NCBI RefSeq assembly: GCF_900143215.1
Contig: NZ_FRDM01000002.1
Coordinates: forward strand, 62,001 to 126,000
Length of the DNA: 64,000 nucleotides
DNA from: Geodermatophilus obscurus
Lineage (GTDB): Bacteria; Actinomycetota; Actinomycetes; Mycobacteriales; Geodermatophilaceae
Reading direction: 5' to 3'
A model generated the notes under the pieces. That model was not told the DNA's origin. It was given only the letters and a program-made list of their open reading frames with translations, and did no database searches. This document shows positions 33,641 to 42,477 of the stretch, one piece after another; the first letter of the stretch is position 1, and every line of letters starts with the position of its first letter. Made by a program: the position numbers and the translations under genes.

Positions 33641-35269
33641 GTGCGCGTCCCCGCCTTCCTCTCGCACCGCGGCCGGGGTGACGCGAGCCTGGCGAGGCGG
33701 CTGCTGCTCCTGCAGGCGCTCGTGGTGGCCGTCGTCGTCCTGACCATGACCGCGGTCGCCTACCGCCAGGCGCAGCAGGCGGTGCGGCAGGCGGCCGAGG
33801 AGGAGACCACCGCGATCGTCGCCGGCCTCGCCGACTCCCCGCTGGTGCGCTCGGCGGTGACCGGGCCGGACCCGACCGCGGTGCTGCAGCCCTACGTCGA
33901 GGAGGTCCGGGCCGACACCGGGACGTCGTTCATCACCGTCCTGTCGCCCGACCGCACCCGGTTCACCCACCCCGACCCGCGGCAGATCGGCAGGCCGTTC
34001 ATCGGCACGATCGACCGCGCGCTGGCGGGGGAGGTCTTCACCGAGACCTACACCGGCACGCTGGGCCCGTCGGTGCGCGCCACCGGCCCGGTGCTGGACG
34101 ACGACGGCGCCGTGGTGGCCGTGGTGTCGGCCGGGGTCACCGTGGAGGCGATCGGGGATGACCTCGCCGCCGCCGTCCCCGGCATCCTCGGGACGGCGGC
34201 CGCGACGCTGGCCGTCGGCGCGCTGGGCAGTGCGGCGCTGTCCCGGCGGCTGCGGCGGCAGACCCACGGGCTGTCCCCGGCGCAGCTGGCGCGGATGGTC
34301 GACTACCACCACGCCGTGCTGCACGCCGTCCGCGAGGGCCTGCTCCTGGTGGACGACGAGCAGCGGGTGCAGCTGGTCAACGACGAGGCGCGGCGGCTGC
34401 TCGGGCTGACCGACGACCCCACCGGCCGGCACGTCGGCGAGCTCGGCCTACCGCCGGAGCTGACCGCGGCGCTCAGCCAGCAGCGCACCGCCGTCGACGA
34501 GGTGCACGTGACCGGCACCCGGGTGCTGGTGGTCAACCAGGCCCCACCGCGGCCGGAGGGCCGCTCGGCCGGGGCGGTGGTGACCCTGCGCGACCACACC
34601 GAGCTGCAGGCGCTGACCGGCGAGCTGGACAGCGTGCGCTCCTTCGCCGAGTCGCTGCGCGCCCAGGCGCACGAGGCGGCCAACCGGCTGCACACCACCG
34701 TGTCGCTGGTCGAGCTCGGCCGCACCCAAGAGGCGATCGACTTCGCGACCGCCCAACTGGCCTCGGCCCAGCAGCTCACCGACCGCGTGGTCGACGCCGT
34801 CGGCGACCCGGTGCTGACGGCGCTGCTGCTGGGCAAGGCCGCGACGGCGCACGAGCGCGGCGTGCTGCTGGAGGTGGACCCGGCGACGGCGGTGGGGGTG
34901 ACCGGCATCCCCGCCGGCGACCTGGTCACGATCGTCGGCAACCTGCTCGACAACGCGATCGACGCCGCGCTGGCCGGGGAGCCGCCGCGGGAGGTGCAGT
35001 TCGCCGCGGAGGTCGACGGCGGGCGACTGGAGATCCGGGTCGAGGACACCGGCCCGGGCGTGCGGGAGGAGGACCTGCCGCGGCTGTTCGAGCGCGGCTG
35101 GAGCACCAAGGAGACGACCGCGGCGCCCGCCGGGCTCGGCCGCGGGCTGGGGCTGGCGCTGGTCGCCCAGGCCGTCGCCCGGCACGGCGGCACGCTCACC
35201 GTGCGGCCGGGCCCGGGCGCGCTGTTCACCGTCACGCTGCCCGTCGGGGTGCCGGCGGTGTCCCGGTGA
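33641..35269 (+). CDS. DcuS/CitA-type sensor histidine kinase
   Basis: This 542-residue protein has a first membrane segment (~20-40, LLLLQALVVAVVVLTMTAVA), an extracytoplasmic PDC sensor (~40-180) with TGTSFITVLSPDRTRFTHPD, a second segment (~183-202), a cytoplasmic PAS (~220-330), a dimerisation helix with His344 in LRAQAHEAANRLHT, and HATPase motifs NLLDNAIDAAL, DTGPGV and GRGLGLALVAQA. The family senses C4-dicarboxylates or citrate outside the membrane. It is divergent from dctA, and its stop overlaps the response regulator start (GTGA). Confidence 0.92.
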   Translation: MRVPAFLSHRGRGDASLARRLLLLQALVVAVVVLTMTAVAYRQAQQAVRQAAEEETTAIVAGLADSPLVRSAVTGPDPTAVLQPYVEEVRADTGTSFITVLSPDRTRFTHPDPRQIGRPFIGTIDRALAGEVFTETYTGTLGPSVRATGPVLDDDGAVVAVVSAGVTVEAIGDDLAAAVPGILGTAAATLAVGALGSAALSRRLRRQTHGLSPAQLARMVDYHHAVLHAVREGLLLVDDEQRVQLVNDEARRLLGLTDDPTGRHVGELGLPPELTAALSQQRTAVDEVHVTGTRVLVVNQAPPRPEGRSAGAVVTLRDHTELQALTGELDSVRSFAESLRAQAHEAANRLHTTVSLVELGRTQEAIDFATAQLASAQQLTDRVVDAVGDPVLTALLLGKAATAHERGVLLEVDPATAVGVTGIPAGDLVTIVGNLLDNAIDAALAGEPPREVQFAAEVDGGRLEIRVEDTGPGVREEDLPRLFERGWSTKETTAAPAGLGRGLGLALVAQAVARHGGTLTVRPGPGALFTVTLPVGVPAVSR

Positions 35270-35937
35270 TCCGCGTGCTGGTGGTGGAGGACGAGCCGGT
35301 CGCCGCGGAGGCCCACCGCGCCTACGTCGACCGGACGCCGGGCTTCACCACCTCGGCGGTCGCCGGCACCGGCGCCGCGGCCCTCGACGCGCTGGCCCGC
35401 CAGCCGGTCGACCTGGTGCTGCTGGACATGAACCTGCCCGACGGGCACGGCATCGACCTGTGCCGGCGGATCCGCGGCGCCGGCGCGCAGGTCGACGTCC
35501 TCGCCGTCACGTCCGCTCGCGAGCTGGCCACGGTGCGGGCCGCCGCCGCGCACGGCGTCGTCGGCTACCTGCTCAAGCCGTTCACCTACCCGGCGCTGCG
35601 CGACCGGCTGACCGCCTACGCCGAGTACCGCCGGCGGCTGCGCGCCGGCGGGGACGCCGCCGGGCAGGACGACGTCGACCGCGTGCTCGGCGGCGTGCGC
35701 CCCTCCCGCTCCGCGCCGCTGCCCAAGGGGATGGGCCGGGAGACCCTCGACGCCGTCGTCGCCGCCGTCCGTGCCGCCGGTGAGGGGCTGTCGGCCGCGG
35801 AGACCGCCGAGCTGATCGGCGCCTCGCGCATCACCGCCCGCCGCTACCTCGAGTACCTCGCCGACACCGGGCTGGTCGACCGGGCCCCCCGCTACGGCGG
35901 CGCGGGCCGCCCGGAGCTGGAGTACCGCTGGCGCTGA
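35266..35937 (+). CDS. DcuR/CitB-type response regulator
   Basis: This 223-residue protein has a receiver domain with EDEP near the N-terminus, phospho-acceptor Asp54 in LVLLDMNLPDGHG and the Lys in YLLKPFTYPAL. The C-terminal winged helix (~160-220) has LSAAETAELIGASRITARRYLEYL and YGGAGRPELEYRW, as in CitB/DcuR regulators. It overlaps the kinase gene by 4 bases, so both are made together. The probable target is the dctA promoter. Confidence 0.92.
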   Translation: MIRVLVVEDEPVAAEAHRAYVDRTPGFTTSAVAGTGAAALDALARQPVDLVLLDMNLPDGHGIDLCRRIRGAGAQVDVLAVTSARELATVRAAAAHGVVGYLLKPFTYPALRDRLTAYAEYRRRLRAGGDAAGQDDVDRVLGGVRPSRSAPLPKGMGRETLDAVVAAVRAAGEGLSAAETAELIGASRITARRYLEYLADTGLVDRAPRYGGAGRPELEYRWR

Positions 35938-36179
35938 GCCGCGTCAGCCCCGGCTGATCGGTCGACCGGATCGGCCGCTGGGAGCCGACCGGTTGCCGGT
36001 CACGGAGCGTTCCGCCGTGCAGGGGGAGGGCCCTGCGACCCTGGCGTGCCTCCGAGACCCGAGAAGCGTGGCCTGCGCCCCGGAAGCGCCGACTGTGCCG
36101 GAGGCGCTGGTACGGGGCTCCTGCGTCCCTCCCGGTCTGGAACTTCCACGAAGATCCGGACGACGAGGTGGATCCGACC

Positions 36180-37409
36180 ATGAGCGCTGTTGCACACGAG
36201 ACCGGTAGTGCAGTTCACCCGTTCCGCGTGGACGTCCCGGACGAGGAGCTCACCGAGTTGCGCCGGCGCATCGCCGCGACGCGCTGGCCCTCCCCGGAGC
36301 TGGTCCCGGATCGCTCGCAGGGCGTGCAGTCGGCGACGATGCGGGAGCTGGCCCGCTACTGGGCGGGCGAGTACGACTGGCGCCGGTGCGAGGCGCGGCT
36401 GAACGCACTACCGCAGTTCACGACGGAGATCGACGGGGTGCAGGTCCACTTCGTCCACGTGCGCTCGCCGCACGCGGACGCGCTGCCGCTGATCATGACG
36501 CACGGCTGGCCGGGCTCCGTCATCGAACTGCTCGACTCCATCGGCCCGCTGACGGACCCGACCGCGCACGGCGGACGCGCCGAGGACGCCTTCCACCTGG
36601 TGCTGCCGTCCCTGCCCGGCTACGGCTTCTCCGGTGAGCCGACCGAGCTCGGCTGGGACGTCGGTCGCGTCGCGCAGGCCTGGGCGGAGCTGATGCGCCG
36701 CCTCGGCTACACCCGCTACGTCGCCCAGGGCGGTGACGTCGGCGCCGGCGTGACCGACGTGATGGGCCGCCAGGCACCCGAGGGCCTGCTCGGCATCCAC
36801 ATGAACCTGCTCGTGACGGCGCTGGGCGGCCCGCAGTTCCCGACGGACACCGAGGGGGAACGCGCTGCGGCCGCCGCGATCGCGACGTTCCAGGCCAGCG
36901 GCTTCGCCTACTTCCTGGAGATGGCCACGCGGCCGCAGACGATCGGCTACGCCCAGCTGGACTCGCCCGTCGCCCTGGCGGCCTGGCTGCTCGACCACGA
37001 CACCGACAGCTACGACAAGATCGCCCGCGCCTTCGTCGACGGGCGGCCCACGGGCAACCTCACCCGGGACCGGATCGTCGACAACATCACGCTGTACTGG
37101 CTGACCGGCACCGGAGCGTCGGCGGCCCGGTCGTACTGGGACAACTACGGAGTCGCCGCGGTCCAGGCCCGGGCGGCCCAGCCTCTTCCGGAGGTCGCGG
37201 TCCCGGTCGGCTTCACCACGTTCCCGGGCGAGATCTGGCGCACCCCGCGGAGCTGGGCCGACCAGTCCTACCCGACCCTCAGCTACTTCAACGAGGTCGA
37301 CCGGGGCGGCCACTTCGCCGCCTGGGAGGAACCCGAGCTGTTCGCGACCGAGGTCCGGGCGGCGTTCCGCCCGCTGCGCACACCGCAGGTCCCCGAACCG
37401 CGACGTTGA
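36180..37409 (+). CDS. Epoxide hydrolase, alpha/beta-hydrolase fold
   Basis: This 409-residue protein has the N-terminal EHN segment (VDVPDEELTELRRRIAATRWP) typical of microsomal-type epoxide hydrolases, the oxyanion motif HGWPGSVIELLDSI, the nucleophile elbow GGDVGAGVTDVMG with Asp as nucleophile, and the charge-relay His in DRGGHFAAWEEPELF. It opens epoxides to diols. ATG 36180 has GAGGTGG 8 bases upstream; GTG 36168 is possible but has a poorer site. It is a single gene with 240 bases upstream in which I see no other feature. Confidence 0.92.
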   Translation: MSAVAHETGSAVHPFRVDVPDEELTELRRRIAATRWPSPELVPDRSQGVQSATMRELARYWAGEYDWRRCEARLNALPQFTTEIDGVQVHFVHVRSPHADALPLIMTHGWPGSVIELLDSIGPLTDPTAHGGRAEDAFHLVLPSLPGYGFSGEPTELGWDVGRVAQAWAELMRRLGYTRYVAQGGDVGAGVTDVMGRQAPEGLLGIHMNLLVTALGGPQFPTDTEGERAAAAAIATFQASGFAYFLEMATRPQTIGYAQLDSPVALAAWLLDHDTDSYDKIARAFVDGRPTGNLTRDRIVDNITLYWLTGTGASAARSYWDNYGVAAVQARAAQPLPEVAVPVGFTTFPGEIWRTPRSWADQSYPTLSYFNEVDRGGHFAAWEEPELFATEVRAAFRPLRTPQVPEPRR

Positions 37410-37695
37410 CCGCCGGCCCCGCGGCTCCAGGACGAGCGTTCCTCGCGCTGCACCAGCCGGACGTCATCACCCTCGTCGGCCGGGTTCACCCCCTGCAGAG
37501 CCCGGCCACCCGCCGCTGACGCGGCCGGCCGGTGGCGAGGGCGACCACCAGCCCGGCCGCCACCGCACCGGTGGCGTTGAGCGCCGCGTCGACCGGGGAG
37601 ACCACCCGGCCCAGCGGAAGCGCCAGAACGTGTCGGCTCGGCCACACCTGTCGGGACGCCGATGAGCCGGCGCACCGACCGCGGTCGGTACCGGT
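37410..37695. other. Gap between the epoxide hydrolase and the NTF2-like gene
   Basis: No intact gene. On the minus strand near 37486-37630 a frame reads HVLALPLGRVVSPVDAALNA followed by GAVAAGLVVALATGR, which has the look of the C-terminal membrane segment of a lost protein. I do not recognise the family. Confidence 0.3.
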
Positions 37696-38091
37696 ATGAG
37701 CGACGACGAGTCCACCATCCGCGACCTGGTGCTGCGGTGGGCGGCGGCCGTGCACGCCGGCGACCTGGACGGCGTGCTCGCCGACCACACCGAGGACCTC
37801 GTGGCGTTCGACGTCCCGCCACCGGACGACGGCGTCCGCGGCCTCGACGCCTACCGCGGAATCTGGCCGCCGTTCTTCCAGTGGCAGCGCTCCGGTGCGG
37901 TGTTCGAGGTCGTCGAGCTGTCCGTGACCGCCGGCGTGGATGTCGCCTGGGCGTACGCCCTGCTGCGCTGCGGCACGGCGGCCGACCTGGCCGCGCACCC
38001 GTCGAACCGGCTCCGGCTCACCCTCGGCCTGTGCCGCGAGGGAGGCGGGTGGCGCGTCGCGCACGAGCACCACTCGTTCCCGCTGCGCTGA
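37696..38091 (+). CDS. NTF2-like (SnoaL/DUF4440-type) protein
   Basis: This 131-residue cone-shaped NTF2 fold shows IRDLVLRWAAAVHAGDLDGV, LADHTEDLVAFDVPPP, GLDAYRGIWPPFFQW and EGGGWRVAHEHHSFPL. The family includes ketosteroid isomerases, polyketide cyclases and binding proteins; the pocket ends in a His pair (HEHHS). No substrate can be assigned. It is monocistronic and lies directly upstream of the leaderless gamma-carbonic anhydrase gene. Confidence 0.85.
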   Translation: MSDDESTIRDLVLRWAAAVHAGDLDGVLADHTEDLVAFDVPPPDDGVRGLDAYRGIWPPFFQWQRSGAVFEVVELSVTAGVDVAWAYALLRCGTAADLAAHPSNRLRLTLGLCREGGGWRVAHEHHSFPLR

Positions 38092-38128
38092 CGGTTCCAC
38101 CCGGTGGGGGAGCGGCCGGACCGGCCCC

Positions 38129-38134
38129 TACGCT
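38129..38134 (+). promoter_or_regulatory. -10 hexamer for leaderless gamma-carbonic anhydrase
   Basis: TACGCT lies 6 bases before GTG 38141, with no Shine-Dalgarno sequence between. Confidence 0.55.
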
Positions 38135-38140
38135 CCGCCC

Positions 38141-38665
38141 GTGCCGCTGTTCTCCTTCGAAGGCCGTGCCCCCTCCGTCTCCCCGGCGGCCTGGATCGCG
38201 CCCACCGCCACGCTCGTGGGGGACGTCGTCGTCGAGGCCGGGGCCTCGGTCTGGTACGGCGCGGTGCTGCGCGCGGACTTCGGCCGCATCGTCGTGCGGG
38301 CCGGCGCCAACGTGCAGGACAACTCGGTGCTGCACGGTGGCGCGGACCCGGAGACCGAGATCGGGCCGGGCGCCACCATCGGCCACCAGTGCGTCGTCCA
38401 CGGCGCGGTGGTGGGCGCCGAGGCGCTGATCGGCAACGGCAGCACCGTGCAGGACGGGGCCCGCATCGGCGCCCGGGCGCTCATCGGCGCGCACAGCCTG
38501 GTGCCGCCGCGGGCGGTGGTCCCCGACGGGGTGCTGGCGCTCGGCGCCCCCGCGACGGTGCGGGGCCCGCTCAGCGCGGGGGCCGCGGTCTGGGTCGACG
38601 GCAACCCGGCGATCTACCGGGAGCTGGCCCGGCGGCACGCGGGCGGCGTCGAGCAGATCGGCTGA
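38141..38665 (+). CDS. Gamma-class carbonic anhydrase-like hexapeptide protein
   Basis: This 174-residue left-handed beta-helix protein of the gamma-CA/PaaY family keeps the three zinc histidines: His65 in [10 protein letters not shown], and His82 and His87 in [13 protein letters not shown]. Arg44 and Asp46 in AVLRADFG are also conserved. It would hydrate CO2 or act as a CoA-binding PaaY-like thioesterase. No Glu proton-shuttle loop of the archaeal Cam type is evident. Seven bases separate its stop from the RNase Z remnant. Confidence 0.9.
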   Translation: MPLFSFEGRAPSVSPAAWIAPTATLVGDVVVEAGASVWYGAVLRADFGRIVVRAGANVQDNSVLHGGADPETEIGPGATIGHQCVVHGAVVGAEALIGNGSTVQDGARIGARALIGAHSLVPPRAVVPDGVLALGAPATVRGPLSAGAAVWVDGNPAIYRELARRHAGGVEQIG

Positions 38666-38672
38666 GCCGGCG

Positions 38673-39574
38673 GTGAGCGCCCGCGAGCTGGTCGTCCTGG
38701 GCACCGCCAGCCAGGCGCCCACCCGCACCCGCAACCACAACGGCCACCTGCTGCGCTGGGACGGCGCGGGGTTCCTGTTCGACCCCGGCGAGGGCACCCA
38801 GCGGCAGCTGCTGCTCGCCGGGGTGCCGAGCAGTGCGGTCACCCGCCTGTGCGTCTCCCACTTCCACGGCGACCACTGCCCCGGCCCCCTGCAGGGGCCC
38901 GTCGCGAGCTTGCGAGGGACGGGGGCAGGGGGTCCTTTCGCCGGCGTCCGGGCGGGAGTACTTCGGCCGGCTGCGGGCCGCGTCGGTGTTCCACGACGTC
39001 CTCGACCTGCGCGAGGAGCCGCTGACCGCCGACGGGCCGGTGGCCTCCGGACCGTCGTGGACGCTGGAGGCCCGCCGGCTGGACCACCTCGTCGAGACGT
39101 TCGGCTACCGGCTGGTCGAGCCCGACGGCCGCCGGATGCTGCCCGAGGCGCTCGCCCGCGCGGGGGTGGCCGGGCCGGACGTCGGGCGGCTCCAGCGGGC
39201 GGGGCCGCTGGACGTCGGCGGGCGGACCGTGCGGCTGGAGGAGGTGAGCGCGCCGCGAGCGGGGCAGCGGGTGGCCTTCGTGATGGACACCCGGCTGTGC
39301 GACGCGGTCCCCGCGCTGGCCGACGGGGCCGACCTGCTGGTCATCGAGTCGACGTTCCTCGGCGAGGACGCCTCGCTGGCCCGCGAGTACGGACACCTGA
39401 CCGCGCGCCAGGCGGCGACGGTCGCGGCCGAGTGCGGGGTGCGCCGGCTGGTGCTCACCCACTTCTCCCGGCGCTACCCCGACCCGGAGCGCTACCGGGA
39501 CGAGGCGGCCGCGGTGTTCGCCGGCGACCTGGTGGTGGCGGCGGACCTGATGACCGTGCCGGTGCCGCGCCTAG
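38673..39574 (+). pseudogene. rnz: Ribonuclease Z, frame broken at a palindromic element
   Basis: The N-terminus is clear RNase [21 protein letters not shown], then [10 protein letters not shown] and the metal motif SHFHGDHC (HxHxDH). Right after GDHC the sequence becomes a dispersed palindrome (38883-38935). RNase Z homology resumes one frame later at 38941 as [11 protein letters not shown] and runs through VFVMDTRLC-like [14 protein letters not shown] and [18 protein letters not shown]. The resumed frame has no stop of its own; TAG at 39572-39574 sits in another frame. The 62 bases between GDHC and PASGREYF roughly equal the normal length, so the element replaced native sequence. tRNA 3'-end processing would then need another nuclease or a second copy. 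Confidence 0.8.
38883..38935. repeat. Dispersed palindromic element, copy 3 (inside rnz)
   Basis: This 53-bp element runs from GGCCCCCTGCAGGGGCCCG to GGGGGCAGGGGGTCC with the loop GTCGCGAGCTTGCGAGG. Its outer arms and CGAGC loop match copies 1, 2 and 4. Confidence 0.75.
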
Positions 39575-41181
39575 CGCACCTCGCCGGAGCCGTAGTCGCC
39601 GAACGGCTCGGTGGCGAGGGCGCTGATCGGCACCTCCGCGAGCGCCCGGCCGGTGGCGTCGAGGGTGCGCACGTCCCGCGCCCCGGTCGGGAGGAGGGCG
39701 ACACCGCCGCCGTCGGGCAGCGGGACGGTGGCGAGGACGCCGCCGTGCTCGTCGAGGACGGCGGCGGCCGCGGCCGGGGCCGGCGCGGTGACGACCAGCC
39801 AGCGGCCGGCGTCCGACGGCTCGCTCTCGGGGGAGGAGAGGTCGCAGACCCGCGCCACGACGAGCCCGGCGACGTCCGTCGTCCCCGGCGGGGTGTGCAC
39901 GCCGCAGGGCACGGTGCGCCCGGCGCCGGTGGCGCCGAGCTGGCCGGCCCACGTGGTGACGACCAGCCCGCCGCCGGGGCTGCGGCCGACGACGACGGCG
40001 GCGCTGCCCGGCACCTCGGGCATCGGCAGGGTGCCCGCCCAGAGCAGCTGCGGCTGCAGGTCGGCGGGCTCGGCGCCCAGCGGGACGGCGATGTCGGTGA
40101 GCGCCTCGGTGACCAGCCGCTCGGCGGGGTGGGCGGAGGCCGGGCGCAGCGGGTCCAGCGGCGGGATCTCCGCGGTGCCGGCCGGGGCGGTGGGGGCCGG
40201 GGCGGTGACGCCGGCGCGGTGCACCGGCTGCCCGTCGCGCAGCACGCGGACGCTGGTGCCGGCTCCGGCGGTCGTGGTGCGGACCTCGGTGACCGCGAGG
40301 CCGTCGTCGGCCGGGACCGGCTCGTAGCTGCGGCCGACCGTGCCGCGCGGGCCGACCTGCAGCCGCGGGGAGACCTCGACCTCGTCGCCGGGAGCGGTGA
40401 CGACGACGAGGGTCGCGGGGCCGGGGCCACCGACCAGCAGCGACACCGGCCGGTACGGGCCGAGCTCCTGCGGGACGGAGCGGGTCAGCTGCTCGGGCGG
40501 TGCACCCACCGGGCCGGTGAGCCAGACGCCGCGGACGTCGTCGTCGACCGCGCCGGCCAGCAGCACGACCCGGCCGTCGGGGGTGTCGGTGGCGAGGACG
40601 ACGCGGCGCTCCTCGACCGGCGGCGGGGTCAGCGGGCCCCAGTCGGCGCGGCGGGCGGCCTCGACGAACGCGGTGTCCCCGGCGAGCGAGCCGCGGGTGG
40701 GCTCGGTGAGCACGAGGATGTCGGCGGCCTGCTGCCGGGCGCCCTGCGGGTCGGGCGGTTCCGGAGTCAGCTGCGGGACCACCAGGGCGGCCGCGGCAAC
40801 GGTGGCGGCGGCCGCGGCGGCGAGCCCGGCGGTGCGGACCCGGCGCTGCCGGCGGGCGCGGGCCAGGGCCTCGGTGGCGGCCGCGTCGGCGTCCGACCGC
40901 CACCGCGCGGGCGGGGGAGGCGCGGGCGGTCGTCGGTCGTCGAGCGACGCGAGGACCTGTCCGCCGTCCTGCCTCGTGGCCGCGTCGTGCAGCGCGTCGA
41001 CGGCGGTCGGCGCGGGGTCGGCGCCGCGTCGTCCCCAGTGCAGCCGGGTGCGGGCCAGCGCACGCTGGACGGCGTCCTCGGCGCGGTCGGGGTCGCCGGT
41101 CAGCCGGAGTGCCTCGGCGAGGAGGGCGTCGCGCTCGGCGGCGACGAAGCGGCGGAAGGCCGCGTCGGCGCCGTCGGTCAT
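39571..41181 (-). CDS. Sigma-70 region-2-like domain fused to a membrane-anchored extracytoplasmic domain
   Basis: This 536-residue protein starts with ~45 residues like the first helices of SigE-type ECF sigma factors ([20 protein letters not shown], then [21 protein letters not shown]). No region 4 follows. A Pro-rich linker leads to one membrane segment (~118-138, [19 protein letters not shown]) and a ~390-residue outer domain rich in beta strands with no family I recognise. It may be a membrane-bound sigma or anti-sigma derivative in which the sigma part was cut down. The stop TAG overlaps the broken rnz end, and mug is divergent with 39 bases between. Confidence 0.65.
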   Translation of the reverse strand: MTDGADAAFRRFVAAERDALLAEALRLTGDPDRAEDAVQRALARTRLHWGRRGADPAPTAVDALHDAATRQDGGQVLASLDDRRPPAPPPPARWRSDADAAATEALARARRQRRVRTAGLAAAAAATVAAAALVVPQLTPEPPDPQGARQQAADILVLTEPTRGSLAGDTAFVEAARRADWGPLTPPPVEERRVVLATDTPDGRVVLLAGAVDDDVRGVWLTGPVGAPPEQLTRSVPQELGPYRPVSLLVGGPGPATLVVVTAPGDEVEVSPRLQVGPRGTVGRSYEPVPADDGLAVTEVRTTTAGAGTSVRVLRDGQPVHRAGVTAPAPTAPAGTAEIPPLDPLRPASAHPAERLVTEALTDIAVPLGAEPADLQPQLLWAGTLPMPEVPGSAAVVVGRSPGGGLVVTTWAGQLGATGAGRTVPCGVHTPPGTTDVAGLVVARVCDLSSPESEPSDAGRWLVVTAPAPAAAAAVLDEHGGVLATVPLPDGGGVALLPTGARDVRTLDATGRALAEVPISALATEPFGDYGSGEVR

Positions 41182-41207
41182 GCCGGCCAGTGTGCGCCGT
41201 TCCCGGC

Positions 41208-41213
41208 TAGCCT
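41208..41213 (+). promoter_or_regulatory. -10 hexamer for leaderless mug
   Basis: TAGCCT lies 7 bases before GTG 41221. Confidence 0.55.
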
Positions 41214-41220
41214 CGCCGTC

Positions 41221-41730
41221 GTGCCGGGCAAACCGCTGCGCGACGTCCTCGCCCCCGGTCTCGACGTCCTCTTCTGCGGGATCAACCCGTCGCTGACGTC
41301 GGCCGAGCGCGGGCACCACTTCGCCCGGCCGGGCAACCGCTTCTGGCCGGCGCTGCACCGGGCCGGCCTCACCCCGCGGCAGCTGCGGCCCGAGGAGGAC
41401 GCCGAGCTGCTGCAGTACGGCCTCGGGGTGACCAACGTGGTCGACCGGCCCACCCGGACCGCCGCGGAGCTCTCCCGCGGGGAGCTGCGGGCCGGAGCCG
41501 GAGCCCTGGGCGAGCTGGTCGCGCAGTACCGGCCGCGGGTGCTCGCCGTCCTGGGCATCACGGCCTACCGGCTCGGCTTCGACCGACCGCGCGCGGGCAC
41601 CGGGCTCCAACCCGAGCGGGTCGGTGGCGCGGTGACCTGGGTGGTGCCCAACCCGAGCGGGCTGAACGCCCACTCCCAGCTGCCGGACCTCGCCCGCCTC
41701 TACGGGCAGCTGCGGCCGCCGGGCGGCTGA
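41221..41730 (+). CDS. mug: G/U(T) mismatch-specific uracil/thymine DNA glycosylase
   Basis: This 169-residue Mug/TDG-family protein has the water-activating motif GINPSL (20-25, Asn22 equivalent to the catalytic Asn of E. coli Mug), [31 protein letters not shown] and the intercalation loop NPSGLN (144-149). It removes uracil, ethenocytosine or thymine mispaired with guanine, which is useful in a genome this GC-rich. It is a single gene, convergent with the small protein at 41740; the stops are 9 bases apart. Confidence 0.93.
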   Translation: MPGKPLRDVLAPGLDVLFCGINPSLTSAERGHHFARPGNRFWPALHRAGLTPRQLRPEEDAELLQYGLGVTNVVDRPTRTAAELSRGELRAGAGALGELVAQYRPRVLAVLGITAYRLGFDRPRAGTGLQPERVGGAVTWVVPNPSGLNAHSQLPDLARLYGQLRPPGG

Positions 41731-41739
41731 CCGCGGCGG

Positions 41740-41883
41740 TCAGCGGCGGGTCGAGATGGCACGCAGCTCGTGCGCGGACTCGACGGTCGGGGCCCGGGCG
41801 AGCAGCCGCTCGAAGGCGCGGTCCTCGCGCAGGCGGGCGCGGGTGCGGCGGCGTTCGGCGATGATCGTGCGCAGACGGGACAT
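41740..41883 (-). CDS. Small basic helical protein (47 residues)
   Basis: MSRLRTIIAERRRTRARLR opens a single predicted basic helix, ending HELRAISTRR. ATG 41883 has AGAGGA 6 bases upstream. It lies 16 bases after the GNAT stop on the same strand, so the two are likely co-transcribed. I do not know a function; similar short Arg-rich proteins are common in actinobacteria. Confidence 0.7.
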   Translation of the reverse strand: MSRLRTIIAERRRTRARLREDRAFERLLARAPTVESAHELRAISTRR

Positions 41884-41899
41884 GGTGGTTCCTCTCGGA

Positions 41900-42394
41900 T
41901 CAGGCGGCCGCGGCGGCTGCCGGGCCGGGCAGCGGACTCCGCACGGCGTAGACGCCGTGGGCGGGGGTGAGGGCGGCGCCGGGGAGCAGCCGGCGGACGA
42001 GGGCGACGACGCGGTCGTTGTCGGCCTGCACGTCCGCGGACAGGGTCCGGACGCCGCGCCGGCCGGCGAGGTCGGTGAGCTCGGCGAGCAGCTGCCGGCC
42101 GACGCCGACGCCCTGCCAGGCGTCCTCGACGACCACGGCGACGTCGGCGGTCGTGGGGTCGGCGGGGGAGCGGTCGTAGCGGGCCACCCCGACCACCTCC
42201 CCGCCGACGACGGCGACCAGCGCCTCACGCAGGACGTGGTCGACCTCCACGAGCCGGCGCGCGTCGGCCGGCGGGGAGCGCAGCGGCGCGTGGAAGCGCC
42301 GGTAGACCGTCTCGGGGGAGAGCCGGTCCCACAGCCGGCAGAACAGCGGGGCGTCGTCCGGCCGCACCGGCCTGGTCGTCACGGGCAGATCCAT
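41900..42394 (-). CDS. GNAT-family N-acetyltransferase
   Basis: This 164-residue protein opens VTTRPVRPDDAPLFCRLWDR and continues with LSPETVYRRFHAPLRSPP, as in the GNAT domains of acyltransferases that include Pat-like protein acetylases. The acetyl-CoA site is VVVEDAWQGVGVGRQLLAEL (Q/RxxGxG/A). The substrate is unknown. It is divergent from the HxlR regulator, and the 83-base gap holds two matching inverted repeats, so the pair is likely co-regulated. Confidence 0.87.
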   Translation of the reverse strand: MDLPVTTRPVRPDDAPLFCRLWDRLSPETVYRRFHAPLRSPPADARRLVEVDHVLREALVAVVGGEVVGVARYDRSPADPTTADVAVVVEDAWQGVGVGRQLLAELTDLAGRRGVRTLSADVQADNDRVVALVRRLLPGAALTPAHGVYAVRSPLPGPAAAAAA

Positions 42395-42406
42395 CCCGGC
42401 CTCCCT

Positions 42407-42425
42407 GAGTTCGTGCGACGAACTC
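42407..42425. promoter_or_regulatory. Operator-like palindrome 1 (GNAT/HxlR)
   Basis: GAGTTCGTGCGACGAACTC is a perfect 8-bp inverted repeat with a 3-base centre, 12 bases upstream of the GNAT ATG. Confidence 0.75.
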
Positions 42426-42439
42426 TGCCCTTCGCATGC

Positions 42440-42458
42440 GAGTTCGTCAAGTGAACTC
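42440..42458. promoter_or_regulatory. Operator-like palindrome 2 (GNAT/HxlR)
   Basis: GAGTTCGTCAAGTGAACTC has the same 19-bp layout as the first site with two arm mismatches. The two sites are 33 bases apart, about three helical turns. It lies just upstream of the HxlR -10. Confidence 0.75.
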
Positions 42459-42465
42459 AGCCCGC

Positions 42466-42471
42466 TATGCT
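42466..42471 (+). promoter_or_regulatory. -10 hexamer for leaderless HxlR gene
   Basis: TATGCT lies 6 bases before GTG 42478 and directly downstream of operator-like site 2, so a bound regulator would block its own promoter. Confidence 0.6.
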
Positions 42472-42477
42472 GGTGCG

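Noticed and set aside
38833-41730. A single 965-codon plus-strand protein spanning the rnz remnant and mug
   Set aside because: The middle ~1.6 kb is antisense to the membrane hybrid gene. mug has its own promoter and start at 41221. The long frame exists only because the broken rnz has no in-frame stop.
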